Source of the DNA: an uncultured Paracoccaceae bacterium
GTDB taxonomy: Bacteria > Pseudomonadota > Alphaproteobacteria > Rhodobacterales > Rhodobacteraceae
Assembly: GCA_947497065.1 (NCBI GenBank)
Contig: CANMEQ010000006.1
Span: 207,698-271,697, forward strand
Direction of reading: 5' to 3'
DNA length: 64,000 nucleotides
The translations under genes and the position numbers were made by a program. Below are positions 30,343 through 40,575 of the stretch, in pieces. Numbering within the stretch: position 1 is the stretch's first letter; each line of letters starts with the position of its first letter. The notes beneath the pieces were generated by a model. That model was not told where the DNA came from, made no database searches, and saw only the letters and a list, made by a program, of their open reading frames with translations.

Positions 30343-31257
30343 GTGTCGAGCAAGACACCCCAAACGGTTGCTGTCCTATTGGGCGGCCCATCGGCTGAAC
30401 GGGATGTATCCCTGAGTTCAGGCCGTGAATGTGCGGCCGCATTGCGGACCGCCGGTTTTGACGTTGTTGAAATTGATGCGGGTGTTGATTTGCCCGAACA
30501 GTTGAAAGCGGCGAAACCGGATGTTGTGTTCAACGGCTTGCATGGTCGTTGGTGCGAAGATGGTGTGGTGCAGGGGCTGTTGGAATGGATGCGCATTCCT
30601 TACACTCATTCCGGTGTGCTGGCGTCGGCCATTGCCATGGATAAACAAAAAACCAAAGAGATTTACCGCGCGGCGGGACTGCCGTTTGTAGATAGTGTCT
30701 TGGCGGACAAGTCCGACATCGAAGCGGCACATGTGATGGAGCCGCCTTACGTTGTGAAACCCTATAACGAAGGGTCCAGCGTCGGGGTTTATATTGTCAC
30801 GGAACGTGCCAATGGTACGCCGACATTGGCGCCTGATCTCCCCGAAACACTGATGGTCGAAACCTATGCGCCGGGCCGCGAGTTGACGACCGCGGTGATG
30901 AATGACCGCGCATTGACGGTGACAGATATCATCACCGAGGGCTGGTACGATTACGCTGCGAAATACGAAACCGGTGGCTCTCTTCACGAGATACCTGCGG
31001 ATATTCCGCAAGACATTTTTGACGCCTGTATGGATTACGCCCAGCGGGCTCATGATGCTTTGGGCTGTCGGGGGATGAGCCGGACAGATTTTCGCTGGGA
31101 TGAAAGCCGTGGTGTGGATGGCATTATTTTGCTGGAAACCAACACACAGCCTGGCATGACGCCAACATCGCTGGCGCCTGAACAGGCAGCCCATTGCGGC
31201 ATTTCGTTTCCTGAGTTGATGACCTGGATGGTGGAGGATGCCTCATGCGACCGCTAA
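30343..31257 (+). CDS. ddl: D-alanine-D-alanine ligase
   Basis: [57 protein letters not shown]. Confidence 0.96.
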   Translation: MSSKTPQTVAVLLGGPSAERDVSLSSGRECAAALRTAGFDVVEIDAGVDLPEQLKAAKPDVVFNGLHGRWCEDGVVQGLLEWMRIPYTHSGVLASAIAMDKQKTKEIYRAAGLPFVDSVLADKSDIEAAHVMEPPYVVKPYNEGSSVGVYIVTERANGTPTLAPDLPETLMVETYAPGRELTTAVMNDRALTVTDIITEGWYDYAAKYETGGSLHEIPADIPQDIFDACMDYAQRAHDALGCRGMSRTDFRWDESRGVDGIILLETNTQPGMTPTSLAPEQAAHCGISFPELMTWMVEDASCDR

Positions 31258-32123
31258 AAGCTGACCGTCTAGACACGGCGAAACGCGACCCTGCGCCAAG
31301 CCGTTGGGGATACCGCTATCAACGGCTGATGTTGACGCCGGGGTTCCGGAAGATGGTGAAAGTTGGCCTGCCTATGTTGGTGGTCGGTGGTTTGGTGGCT
31401 GGTTGGACAGCTCGTGAGGCGAACCGTCAGTTGATTGCTGACGCCTACAACGACATGAAGGGCCAAATTCAGCAGCGCGACGAATTCATGGTCAAGGTGA
31501 TGGCTGTCGATGGGGCAGATGACACGCTGGCCAGCGACGTACGCACAGTGCTGCCGGTGGAGTTTCCGGTGTCTAGCTTTGATCTCGATTTGGAAGATAT
31601 GCGCCAGACCGTGGCGGCGTTGCCAGCCGTGGCAGAGGCGACGTTGCGTGTGCGCCCGGGCGGGATTTTGCAAGTGAACGTGACGCAACGCCAACCAGTT
31701 GCGGTGTTCCGCGCGCCCGAGGGGCTGAAGTTGATCGATGTTGAAGGTGTGTTGATCCAGAACATCATGGCGCGGGGCGACCGTCCGGATCTGCCGCTGA
31801 TCACTGGGGATGGCGCACGCGATGTGCTGGACGAGGGGCTGAAGATTTACGACGTAGCGGGGCCGTTGTTGCCGCGTATGCGTGGGCTGGTCCGGATGGG
31901 CGAACGGCGCTGGGACGTGATCCTCGAAGGGGGGCAGCGGGTTTTGCTGCCAACCGCCGATCCTGTGTCCGCGTTTGAACGTGTCGTGGCGTTGAACCAA
32001 GCGCAGGATTTGCTGGAACGGGATGTCGCGGTTGTCGACATGCGCCATCCCAGCCGACCAACAATAAGAATGAATGAACAAGCCGTGGCCACATTGCGCC
32101 AGATAAACGGCGCTGAAGACTAA
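31245..32123 (+). CDS. ftsQ: cell division protein FtsQ
   Basis: Single TM followed by POTRA-like region; lies between ddl and ftsA. Confidence 0.92.
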   Translation: MRPLKADRLDTAKRDPAPSRWGYRYQRLMLTPGFRKMVKVGLPMLVVGGLVAGWTAREANRQLIADAYNDMKGQIQQRDEFMVKVMAVDGADDTLASDVRTVLPVEFPVSSFDLDLEDMRQTVAALPAVAEATLRVRPGGILQVNVTQRQPVAVFRAPEGLKLIDVEGVLIQNIMARGDRPDLPLITGDGARDVLDEGLKIYDVAGPLLPRMRGLVRMGERRWDVILEGGQRVLLPTADPVSAFERVVALNQAQDLLERDVAVVDMRHPSRPTIRMNEQAVATLRQINGAED

Positions 32124-32140
32124 GAGCAGGTGTGTAGAAG

Positions 32141-33475
32141 ATGAGAGACCTTTACCAATCCCAACGCGCCCAACGGGCTATGCGGCAAGCGGCCATGCAA
32201 CGCGGTGTGATCGCGATCTTGGACGTAGGCTCGTCAAAGATCGCGTGTCTTGTGTTGCGGTTTGATGGGCAGGATCATTTTAACGAAAACGATGGTGTCG
32301 GGTCTTTGGCGGGGCAATCGTCGTTTCGGGTGATTGGTGCGGCAACAACGCGGTCACGGGGTGTTCGGTTCGGTGAAATTGACGCGATGGCCGAAACGGA
32401 ACGCGCAATCCGAACGGCTGTACAAGCGGCCCAGAAAATGGCGAACGTGCGGGTCGACCATGTGATTGCCTGCATGTCTGGTGGTCGTCCACGGTCCTAT
32501 GGGTTGGATGGTCAGGTTGATGTGATGGGGCAGGTGGTCACCGAAGGTGATATTGGCCGTGTTCTGGCGGAATGTGATGTGCCTGACATTGGCGAAGGCC
32601 GCGAGGTTTTGCACGCGCAACCGATCAACTTTGCCCTGGATCATCGCAGTGGTTTGGCTGATCCGCGCGGGCAGATTGGCCAGCAATTGGCGACGGACAT
32701 GCATTTGGTCACCATCGAAGACAGTGTGATCGAGAACCTGCTGTACTGCATCAAACGGTGTGATCTGGAATTGGCCGGTGTTGCATCATCCGCCTATGCG
32801 GCAGGTATTTCTTCGCTGGTGGAAGACGAACAAGAATTAGGTGCGGCCTGTATTGATATGGGGGGCGGCTCGACCGGCATTTCCATTTTCATGCGCAAAC
32901 ACATGATTTATTCCGACAGTGTTCGCATGGGCGGCGACCACGTGACATCCGATATTTCAATGGGGTTGCAGGTGGCGCCTGCGATGGCCGAGCGGATCAA
33001 GACATTCTATGGCGGCGTTTTGGCGACGGGCATGGATGATCGCGAAATGATCGAAGTGGGTAGTGACACAGGCGATTGGGAACATGATCGCCGCACCGTC
33101 AGCCGGGCGGAATTGATCGGTATTATGCGGCCTCGTGTTGAGGAAATTTTGGAAGAGGTGCGCGTGCGGTTGGACGCTGCCGGTTTCGAGCATTTGCCGA
33201 GCCAGCAGATCGTGCTGACCGGTGGGGGCAGCCAAATTCCGGGCCTTGATGGTTTGGCAAATAAAATCCTTGGGCAGCAGGTTCGTATTGGGCGTCCGTT
33301 GCGGGTTCAGGGCCTGCCACAAGCGGCCACAGGATCGGCGTTTTCGGCCGCTGTCGGTCTGTCCTTGTTCGCGGCACACCCACAAGACGAGTGGTGGGAT
33401 TTCGATATTCCGGCCGAAAAATACCCTGCGCGATCGTTTAAGCGGGCGGTTCGCTGGTTCAGAGAGAACTGGTGA
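32141..33475 (+). CDS. ftsA: cell division protein FtsA
   Basis: VIAILDVGSSKIACLVLR, CIDMGGGSTGISIF, IVLTGGGSQIPGLDGLA. Confidence 0.96.
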   Translation: MRDLYQSQRAQRAMRQAAMQRGVIAILDVGSSKIACLVLRFDGQDHFNENDGVGSLAGQSSFRVIGAATTRSRGVRFGEIDAMAETERAIRTAVQAAQKMANVRVDHVIACMSGGRPRSYGLDGQVDVMGQVVTEGDIGRVLAECDVPDIGEGREVLHAQPINFALDHRSGLADPRGQIGQQLATDMHLVTIEDSVIENLLYCIKRCDLELAGVASSAYAAGISSLVEDEQELGAACIDMGGGSTGISIFMRKHMIYSDSVRMGGDHVTSDISMGLQVAPAMAERIKTFYGGVLATGMDDREMIEVGSDTGDWEHDRRTVSRAELIGIMRPRVEEILEEVRVRLDAAGFEHLPSQQIVLTGGGSQIPGLDGLANKILGQQVRIGRPLRVQGLPQAATGSAFSAAVGLSLFAAHPQDEWWDFDIPAEKYPARSFKRAVRWFRENW

Positions 33476-33653
33476 TACGCAAGATTTCGCCTAAACCCCC
33501 AAATGCGGCGGGTTGAGGCGAAAATAGGACCATATTTTGCGGTATTTTCGCGTTTTTTCCGTGACCATCCGCACGAGGACCGTTAGAGTCCCTTAAAGAC
33601 TCTGACAAGAACGCCCGATGGGACCGGGCCAAAATAGACAGGCGGACAGACAC

Positions 33654-35240
33654 ATGACATTGAACCTTTCCATGCCCGGGCAAGAAGAATTGAAACCCCG
33701 TATCACTGTTTTCGGTGTTGGTGGTGCTGGCGGTAACGCCGTCAACAACATGATCGAACAGCAGCTGGAAGGCGTTGAATTCGTCGTGGCAAACACTGAC
33801 GCGCAGGCGTTGCAGCAGTCGCGCTCTGACGCGAAAATCCAGATGGGTGTGAAGGTCACCGAAGGTCTGGGTGCTGGTGCACGTGCCACCGTTGGTGCCG
33901 CAGCTGCGGAAGAAAGCATTGAACAAATCGTTGACCACCTTGCTGGCGCACACATGTGCTTTATCACGGCGGGTATGGGCGGCGGAACCGGTACGGGTGC
34001 AGCCCCAATCATCGCACAAGCGGCCCGTGAACTGGGTGTTTTGACGGTTGGTGTTGTAACCAAGCCGTTCCAGTTCGAAGGCGGCAAGCGCATGAAGCAA
34101 GCCGAAGACGGTGTTGAAGCACTGCAAAAGGTTGTTGATACGCTGATCATCATCCCAAACCAGAACCTGTTCCGTTTGGCCAACGAAAACACAACCTTCA
34201 CCGAAGCATTCTCCCTTGCGGATGATGTGCTGTATCAAGGTGTTAAAGGTGTGACCGACCTGATGGTGCGCCCTGGTTTGATCAACCTCGACTTTGCTGA
34301 TGTTCGCGCCGTAATGGACGAAATGGGCAAGGCGATGATGGGTACTGGTGAGGCCGACGGTCAGGACCGTGCTGTTCAGGCGGCAGAAAAAGCCATCGCT
34401 AACCCACTGCTTGACGAGATTTCGTTGGAAGGTGCGCGCGGCGTACTGATCAATATCACCGGTGGTTATGACCTGACATTGTTCGAGCTGGACGAAGCGG
34501 CCAACAAAATCCGCGAAAAGGTCGATCCAGAGGCGAACATCATTGTTGGTTCCACGCTGGATACAGGCATGGAAGGCCAGATGCGCGTTTCCGTTGTGGC
34601 AACAGGTATCGATGCAGCTGCGAAAACATCCGATATTCCAGTGCCACGCCGCCCAATGGCTGCACCTTTGACACAGCAAGTGACGGCTGAAGTGAAAGAA
34701 GAGGCACCTGCACCGGCGGCTGCGCCTGCACCTGCTGCGGCTGTTGAAGCTGCTCCAGTTGTTGCGGAAGCTGCACCAGAACCCACATTGTTCGATGAGG
34801 CTGCACCTGTGGCACCAACGTTTGATGCACCAGCAGCCGCGGCTGCTGCGGAATCCGACTTGCCACCAGCAGCTTACCAACCGCGCCCTGAGCCTGCGAT
34901 TGAAGCGCCGGTTGACGGGTTCGTTGCGCCGCAACGCGCACCAGTTGGCACACCATCCCAAGAGACCATGGAGCGTCTTCGCACAGCGGCTGCACGGTCG
35001 GCACCTGCCGCGGCACCGGTGGCCGCACCTGCGGAATCCGAAGATGCATCCAAGCCACGTATGGGTGGGTTGAACAGCTTGATCAGCCGTATGACGGGTC
35101 AGCAAGGCGAGGCCGCACCGAAAGATCGCGCGCAACCAGCTGTTGCAACATTGCGTGAAGACCCAACAACGCAACCTGAAGCAGATGCCGATCAAGAGCG
35201 GATCGAAATCCCTGCATTCTTGCGCCGTCAGGCCAACTAA
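33654..35240 (+). CDS. ftsZ: cell division GTPase FtsZ
   Basis: [36 protein letters not shown]; long Ala/Pro-rich C-terminal linker and conserved [10 protein letters not shown] tail. Confidence 0.98.
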   Translation: MTLNLSMPGQEELKPRITVFGVGGAGGNAVNNMIEQQLEGVEFVVANTDAQALQQSRSDAKIQMGVKVTEGLGAGARATVGAAAAEESIEQIVDHLAGAHMCFITAGMGGGTGTGAAPIIAQAARELGVLTVGVVTKPFQFEGGKRMKQAEDGVEALQKVVDTLIIIPNQNLFRLANENTTFTEAFSLADDVLYQGVKGVTDLMVRPGLINLDFADVRAVMDEMGKAMMGTGEADGQDRAVQAAEKAIANPLLDEISLEGARGVLINITGGYDLTLFELDEAANKIREKVDPEANIIVGSTLDTGMEGQMRVSVVATGIDAAAKTSDIPVPRRPMAAPLTQQVTAEVKEEAPAPAAAPAPAAAVEAAPVVAEAAPEPTLFDEAAPVAPTFDAPAAAAAAESDLPPAAYQPRPEPAIEAPVDGFVAPQRAPVGTPSQETMERLRTAAARSAPAAAPVAAPAESEDASKPRMGGLNSLISRMTGQQGEAAPKDRAQPAVATLREDPTTQPEADADQERIEIPAFLRRQAN

Positions 35241-35275
35241 ATCTTTGTGACCTAAGGTCACAATTTACCATTAAG

Positions 35276-35312
35276 AGCCGCGCCGAATTATTTCGACGCG
35301 GCTTTTTTTTGT
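35276..35312 (+). terminator. Rho-independent terminator downstream of ftsZ
   Basis: AGCCGCG-ccgaattatttcga-CGCGGCT followed by a T8 run. Confidence 0.88.
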
Positions 35313-35459
35313 TTTCTTACAGGAGGTTACCTCATCGCCGTAAGGGGGGGGGCGGCAAGGCGCTTGTTTGTAACAGAACTGTTTCAGTCCGTTGCAAACT
35401 GTGTGTTGAGCCTTTTGCCCCTGCATCTTACCTGTTTGTCAACGAAATGAGGTATCGCA

Positions 35460-36380
35460 GTGCAAACGACGATTGATTCTTATGTGGCATTTGAAGGTAA
35501 GGGGCTTCACCTTGGTGAAGCGGCTTGCGCAATCGTGCGACCTGCACCTGCGGGACATGGCATTGTTTTTCGACGGACTGATGTTGATGCGGACCTGGCG
35601 GATATCCCTGCACTTTGGAACAAGGTGATCGTGTCTCCGTTGAACACACGCATCGAAAATGATGCGGGCGTGTCTGTGTCGACGATCGAACACATCATGG
35701 CCGCACTTGCGGGCTGCGGTATCCACAATGCGCTGATCGAAGTATCCGGCCCCGAAGTGCCTATTCTTGACGGATCTGCGGCGCAGTTCGTTGAGGGGTT
35801 TTTGCGGGTTGGTGTGAAGCACCTCTCTGCGCCTTTGCGGGTCATTGAAATCCTCAAGCCTGTTTCCGTTACGGTCGGTGAAGCCTCTGCTCGGCTAGAT
35901 CCTGCTGATACATTGCACATCGATTTCGAGATTGATTTCGCGGATCGTGCAATTGGCCATCAAGAGAAAACCTTGAACATGTCTAACGGGGCATTTGTGC
36001 GTGAGCTGTGCGACAGCCGTACATTCTGCCGGTCCTCTGATGTGGATGCGATGCACGCGCAAGGCTTGGCGTTGGGCGGCACGCTGGAGAATGCAGTGGT
36101 CGTCGATGGTGCCGAGGTGCTGAGCCCTGGTGGTTTGCGTCATAAGGACGAAGCTGTGCGCCATAAGATGTTGGATGCATTAGGAGATTTGTACACAGCA
36201 GGGGCCCCGATTTTGGGGCGCTACACCGGCCAACGCGCCGGTCATGCCGTGACAAACGCCTTGCTGTGCGCCCTGTTTGATGACCCCACCGCGTGGCGTT
36301 GGGCGACCGCAGACGCTGCGACAGCCGCGCGTTTGCCGGGCGTAGGACTTCGCAAGTCAGACCTTCGTGAAGTTGCGTGA
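35460..36380 (+). CDS. lpxC: UDP-3-O-acyl-N-acetylglucosamine deacetylase LpxC
   Basis: GTG start; VAFEGKGLHLGEAACAIVRPAPAGHGIVFRR, STIEHIMAALAGCGIHNALIEVSGPEVPILDGSAAQFV. Confidence 0.96.
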   Translation: MQTTIDSYVAFEGKGLHLGEAACAIVRPAPAGHGIVFRRTDVDADLADIPALWNKVIVSPLNTRIENDAGVSVSTIEHIMAALAGCGIHNALIEVSGPEVPILDGSAAQFVEGFLRVGVKHLSAPLRVIEILKPVSVTVGEASARLDPADTLHIDFEIDFADRAIGHQEKTLNMSNGAFVRELCDSRTFCRSSDVDAMHAQGLALGGTLENAVVVDGAEVLSPGGLRHKDEAVRHKMLDALGDLYTAGAPILGRYTGQRAGHAVTNALLCALFDDPTAWRWATADAATAARLPGVGLRKSDLREVA

Positions 36381-36479
36381 GCAAGATCGCGCAAAAGGCA
36401 TTTTGCACCCCAAATATCTGTGTTAGACCATCATCAACCGAAATGTAATTTCGGAAGAAATTTGACGCGAGGGCGCTTC

Positions 36480-37337
36480 ATGTTGGGCCGCAGCAAGAAC
36501 AGCTTATCTTTCCGTCCAAGCCTTCTGGCCTGCGCCATTTCGCTTGGGTTTCTGACGGCTTGCGGGTCGTTTGACAGCCGCGCACCCGGCGCGTTGGATG
36601 GGTATACCGCTCAAGAAATATTTGAACGTGGCGAATTCGAGCTGGAAACTGGTGACGCGGATGATGCGGCATTCTTTTTCGGTGAGATTGAACGCCTGTA
36701 TCCCTATTCTGAATGGGCGAAACGTGCGCTGATTATGCAGGCGTTTTCCTATCACCGTGATGCGGATTACCCGAATTCACGCGCCGCGGCGCAGCGCTAC
36801 ATCGATTTCTATCCCGTTGATGAAGATGCAGCCTACGCACAGTATTTGTTGGCCTTGTCGTACTACGACCAGATTGACGAAGTGGGCCGCGACCAAGGGT
36901 TAACGTTTCAGGCGCTGCAGGCCTTGCGCGTTGTGATTGAACGGTATCCTGACAGCGAATATGCGCAATCGTCTGTGCTGAAGTTCGATTTGGCGTTTGA
37001 CCATCTTGCAGCGAAAGAGATGGAAATTGGGCGTTACTATTTAAAGCGTAACCACTTTGCCGCTGCTGTGAGCCGTTTCCGGATCGTCGTAGAAGATTTT
37101 CAGACGACGTCACACACGGCCGAGGCGTTGCACCGATTGGTTGAAGCCTATTTGTCCTTGGGTTTGGTCGCCGAAGCGCAAACTGCTGGTGCGATCCTTG
37201 GGTACAATTACCAGTCAACGGAATGGTACGCGGACAGTTATGCGCTTTTGACTGGGCAGGGGTTAGAGCCCGTTTCGATTGGTGACAATTGGTTGTCCGC
37301 AATCTACCGCCAGATGGTGCGTGGGGAATGGCTGTAA
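36480..37337 (+). CDS. bamD: outer membrane protein assembly factor BamD
   Basis: Lipoprotein signal ...LGFLTACGSF; TPR-like YSEWAKRALIMQAFSYHRDADYPNSRAAAQRYIDFYP. Confidence 0.94.
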   Translation: MLGRSKNSLSFRPSLLACAISLGFLTACGSFDSRAPGALDGYTAQEIFERGEFELETGDADDAAFFFGEIERLYPYSEWAKRALIMQAFSYHRDADYPNSRAAAQRYIDFYPVDEDAAYAQYLLALSYYDQIDEVGRDQGLTFQALQALRVVIERYPDSEYAQSSVLKFDLAFDHLAAKEMEIGRYYLKRNHFAAAVSRFRIVVEDFQTTSHTAEALHRLVEAYLSLGLVAEAQTAGAILGYNYQSTEWYADSYALLTGQGLEPVSIGDNWLSAIYRQMVRGEWL

Positions 37338-37373
37338 AGGGCGGGGCCATGCGCCCCCGTGGTGTTGGGTCAT

Positions 37374-39032
37374 ATGCTCCGTCATCTTGATATTCGTGAT
37401 ATGCTGATCATTGACCGGCTGGAATTGGCGTTCCAACCCGGTTTGAATGTGCTGACGGGTGAAACCGGTGCGGGTAAATCTATTTTACTTGATTCATTGG
37501 GGTTCGTGCTGGGTTGGCGCGGTCGTGCGGAATTGGTGCGGCTGGGAGCCGAACAGGGCGAAGTCACTGCAGAGTTTGATCTGCCTGAGACCCATGCGGC
37601 TTGGGATGTGCTTCGAGAGGCCGGGTTCAGCTATGACGACAGCCTTATCCTACGACGCATCAACACCCGCGATGGGCGCAAAACAGCATGGATCAATGAC
37701 CGTCGCGTAAGTGGTGAAATCTTGCGGCAAGTGTCTGAAACATTGGTGGAATTGCACGGCCAACATGACGACCGTGGGTTGCTGAACCCGCGCGGGCATC
37801 AGGTTTTGCTGGATGATTTCGGGGGGCTGTCGGCACGGTTGGCCAAAGTGCGCAAGACATGGCGCGCCTTGTCCGAGGCGCAAAAGACGTTGAAGGCTGC
37901 GTTGGCGCGTGTGGCCGAGTTGAAAGACGAAGAAGAGTATTTGCGCCATGCGGTTGCTGAATTCGACACTCTGGCGCCTGTCGCAGGTGAAGATGCTGAG
38001 TTGGACAAGCAACGCCGGCGTATGCAGGCGGCTGAGAAGATTGGCGAAGATATTTCCAAGGCATATCAGGCGCTTGGGCTGAATGGTGCAGAGGGCATGA
38101 TGGGCGATGCGGCCCGTTGGCTGGCGGATGCGGCAGGGGATGCGGATGGCACGCTAGAGGCCGCATTGGCCGCCCTGGACCGTGCGATGACGGAGCTGAG
38201 CGAGGTTCAATCCGGCGTTGAAGCAGCGATGGATGCTTTGTCGTTCAACCCGCACGAATTGGAGCAAGTCGAAGAACGCCTGTTTGCTATTCGTGGACTG
38301 GCGCGAAAACATGATGTTCTTGCGGATGAACTAGGGCCTTTTGCGGATCAACTGCGGGACCGGTTAAGTGCGTTAGACCACGGTGAATCGGACCTCGTTG
38401 ATTTGGAAAAGGCGGTCCAAACTGCGAATGCGGCGTATGAAGCGGCAGCCGCGGATCTGACAGCGGCGCGGCGCAAGGCGGCGGCGAAGTTGGACAAAGC
38501 GATGGCCAATGAATTGGCGCCACTGAAAATGGAACGAGCTGTTTTTGTGACCGAAATTACCTCAACCGATGCGGGGCCCGATGGGGTGGACACGGTTGCG
38601 TTTACGGTTGCTACAAACCCCGGTGCACCTGCAGGGCCGATTGGAAAAATCGCATCAGGCGGTGAGCTGAGCCGGTTCTTGCTGGCGTTGAAAGTGTGTT
38701 TGACGGGTACGGATTCCGGCCTGACGTTGATCTTTGACGAAATCGACCGTGGGGTTGGCGGCGCGACCGCCGATGCCGTGGGGCGCAGGTTGGCGCAGTT
38801 GGCAGAGCAAGGCCAGGTGTTGGTGGTGACGCACAGCCCGCAGGTTGCGGCATTGGGCGGGCATCATTGGCGCGTGGAAAAACGCCAAACCAAAGATGCG
38901 ACTCTTTCAACGGTTGTTGGGTTGGCGGATGCTGACCGTGTGGACGAGATTGCGCGTATGATCAGCGGTGACCGGATCACTGATGAAGCCCGTGCGGCTG
39001 CGCGCTCACTTTTGGCACCGCAAACGGCATAA
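37374..39032 (+). CDS. recN: DNA repair protein RecN
   Basis: MLRHLDIRDMLIIDRLELAFQPGLNVLTGETGAGKSILLDSLGFVLG; C-terminal LIFDEIDRGVGGATADAVG. Confidence 0.96.
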   Translation: MLRHLDIRDMLIIDRLELAFQPGLNVLTGETGAGKSILLDSLGFVLGWRGRAELVRLGAEQGEVTAEFDLPETHAAWDVLREAGFSYDDSLILRRINTRDGRKTAWINDRRVSGEILRQVSETLVELHGQHDDRGLLNPRGHQVLLDDFGGLSARLAKVRKTWRALSEAQKTLKAALARVAELKDEEEYLRHAVAEFDTLAPVAGEDAELDKQRRRMQAAEKIGEDISKAYQALGLNGAEGMMGDAARWLADAAGDADGTLEAALAALDRAMTELSEVQSGVEAAMDALSFNPHELEQVEERLFAIRGLARKHDVLADELGPFADQLRDRLSALDHGESDLVDLEKAVQTANAAYEAAAADLTAARRKAAAKLDKAMANELAPLKMERAVFVTEITSTDAGPDGVDTVAFTVATNPGAPAGPIGKIASGGELSRFLLALKVCLTGTDSGLTLIFDEIDRGVGGATADAVGRRLAQLAEQGQVLVVTHSPQVAALGGHHWRVEKRQTKDATLSTVVGLADADRVDEIARMISGDRITDEARAAARSLLAPQTA

Positions 39033-39108
39033 TGTTGTGAAACCACAATTTTGAGCGCCAGCGCCGTGGGTTATTTTGCTATTTATGTCGCGTATTCGTA
39101 ACGCAGAT

Positions 39109-40485
39109 CTAGCCGTTCACGCGCACGACTTTACCTGGGTTTAGAATATTCAACGGATCCATCGCCTGTTTAATACTGGCCATGACATTCCACGCGTCAC
39201 CGTGTTCCTGTGTCATATAGTTGAGCTTTCCTACCCCAACGCCATGTTCACCGGTTATGGTTCCGCCAAGGTCGAGTGCCCGTTGCGCCATGCGTGACGA
39301 CAGGCGTTCGGCGTCTTTGCGTTCTGCCGGATTGTCCGGATCGATCAGCAAAATGGCGTGAAAGTTACCGTCACCCACGTGACCCAAAATGGGAGCGGTT
39401 ATGATAGAGGCTTCGATGTCGGCTTGCGTTTCAGCCACGGCGCGCGCCAAGTTTGACATAGGAACGCAAACATCTGTCACGATGGCCCGCGCGCCTTTGC
39501 GTGATGCCAGAATGGCCCAATAGGCGTGGTGGCGCATCTGCCAAAGCTTGTTGCGGTCCTCTGTGCGGGTGGCCCACTGAAAGTCGGCGGCCCCATATTC
39601 GGCAGCGATCTCGCCGAACCGTTCGGCCTGTTCTTTGACGCCCGCGTCGGAGCCATGAAATTCGACCATTAGATGAGGCGTCGTCGGGAAGGTGGTGGAG
39701 GAATATGCGTTCACAGCAGCGACGCTGGCCGCATCTAAAAATTCAATACGCGCCATCGGAATGCCCATCGCGATGGTTGCAGTGACGGTCTCGACGGCGT
39801 CGCTGATGTTGGTGAACGCACAGGTTGCAGCGGCCACGGCTTCAGGTTGGCCTTGCAGTTTGAGCGTAATTTCCGTGATCAGCCCCAATGTGCCCTCTGA
39901 TCCGACCATCATGGCCGTCAGGTCGTAACCGGCGCTTGATTTCGGCGCAGCGGACCCTGTGCGAATGATACGACCGTCGGCCAAGACCACCTCGAGCGCG
40001 AGCACGTTGTTGCGCATGGTGCCGTACCGTACAGCTGTGGTTCCACTAGCGCGGGTGGCTGTCATGCCGCCGATGGTGGCATTGGCACCGGGATCGATTG
40101 GAAAGAACAAACCTGTTGCACGCAATTGTTCGTTAAGCGCTTCGCGGGTGATGCCGGGGCCAACACGAACGGTCATGTCTTCTGATCTGAGGTCGATGAT
40201 TTCGTTCATGTCGCGAAAATCTATCGTAAAGCCGCCTTGCAGGGCCGAGGTTTGACCTTCGAGGGAGGTGCCCGCGCCATAGCCGATCACGGGACATTGG
40301 TGTTCGGCACAGATTTTCACGATGAGGGACACGTCTTCAGCAGATTTGGGATAGGCAACAGCATTGGGTGGGGCCGCTGCAAAATGTGTCTCGGATTGGC
40401 CGTGGGCGTCTAAATCGGGCTTGGCCATAGACACTTGATCGCCTAACATTTGAGACAATGCGTGAAGTGCGGTTTCTATCGTCAT
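39109..40485 (-). CDS. FAD-binding oxidoreductase (GlcD / D-lactate dehydrogenase-type)
   Basis: CPVIGYGAGTSLEGQTSALQGG FAD-binding motif, GTITGEHGVGVGKL C-terminal motif; start MTIETALHALSQML. Confidence 0.93.
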   Translation of the reverse strand: MTIETALHALSQMLGDQVSMAKPDLDAHGQSETHFAAAPPNAVAYPKSAEDVSLIVKICAEHQCPVIGYGAGTSLEGQTSALQGGFTIDFRDMNEIIDLRSEDMTVRVGPGITREALNEQLRATGLFFPIDPGANATIGGMTATRASGTTAVRYGTMRNNVLALEVVLADGRIIRTGSAAPKSSAGYDLTAMMVGSEGTLGLITEITLKLQGQPEAVAAATCAFTNISDAVETVTATIAMGIPMARIEFLDAASVAAVNAYSSTTFPTTPHLMVEFHGSDAGVKEQAERFGEIAAEYGAADFQWATRTEDRNKLWQMRHHAYWAILASRKGARAIVTDVCVPMSNLARAVAETQADIEASIITAPILGHVGDGNFHAILLIDPDNPAERKDAERLSSRMAQRALDLGGTITGEHGVGVGKLNYMTQEHGDAWNVMASIKQAMDPLNILNPGKVVRVNG

Positions 40486-40575
40486 AGGACCCCCTTTGGT
40501 TGGCCGTTTGCACTGTAGGTGAACGGTGCGGGCAGGGGAAGTCATGGGCCGCAATTGCGTAGAAGCGAGGCAGAC

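Noticed and set aside
33459-35261. 600-aa minus-strand ORF antisense to ftsZ
   Set aside because: Cys/Arg/Trp-rich shadow of ftsZ codons; no recognisable domain.
35340-35460. lpxC promoter region with poly-G run and partial repeats
   Set aside because: No convincing -35/-10 or clean dyad could be defined by eye.
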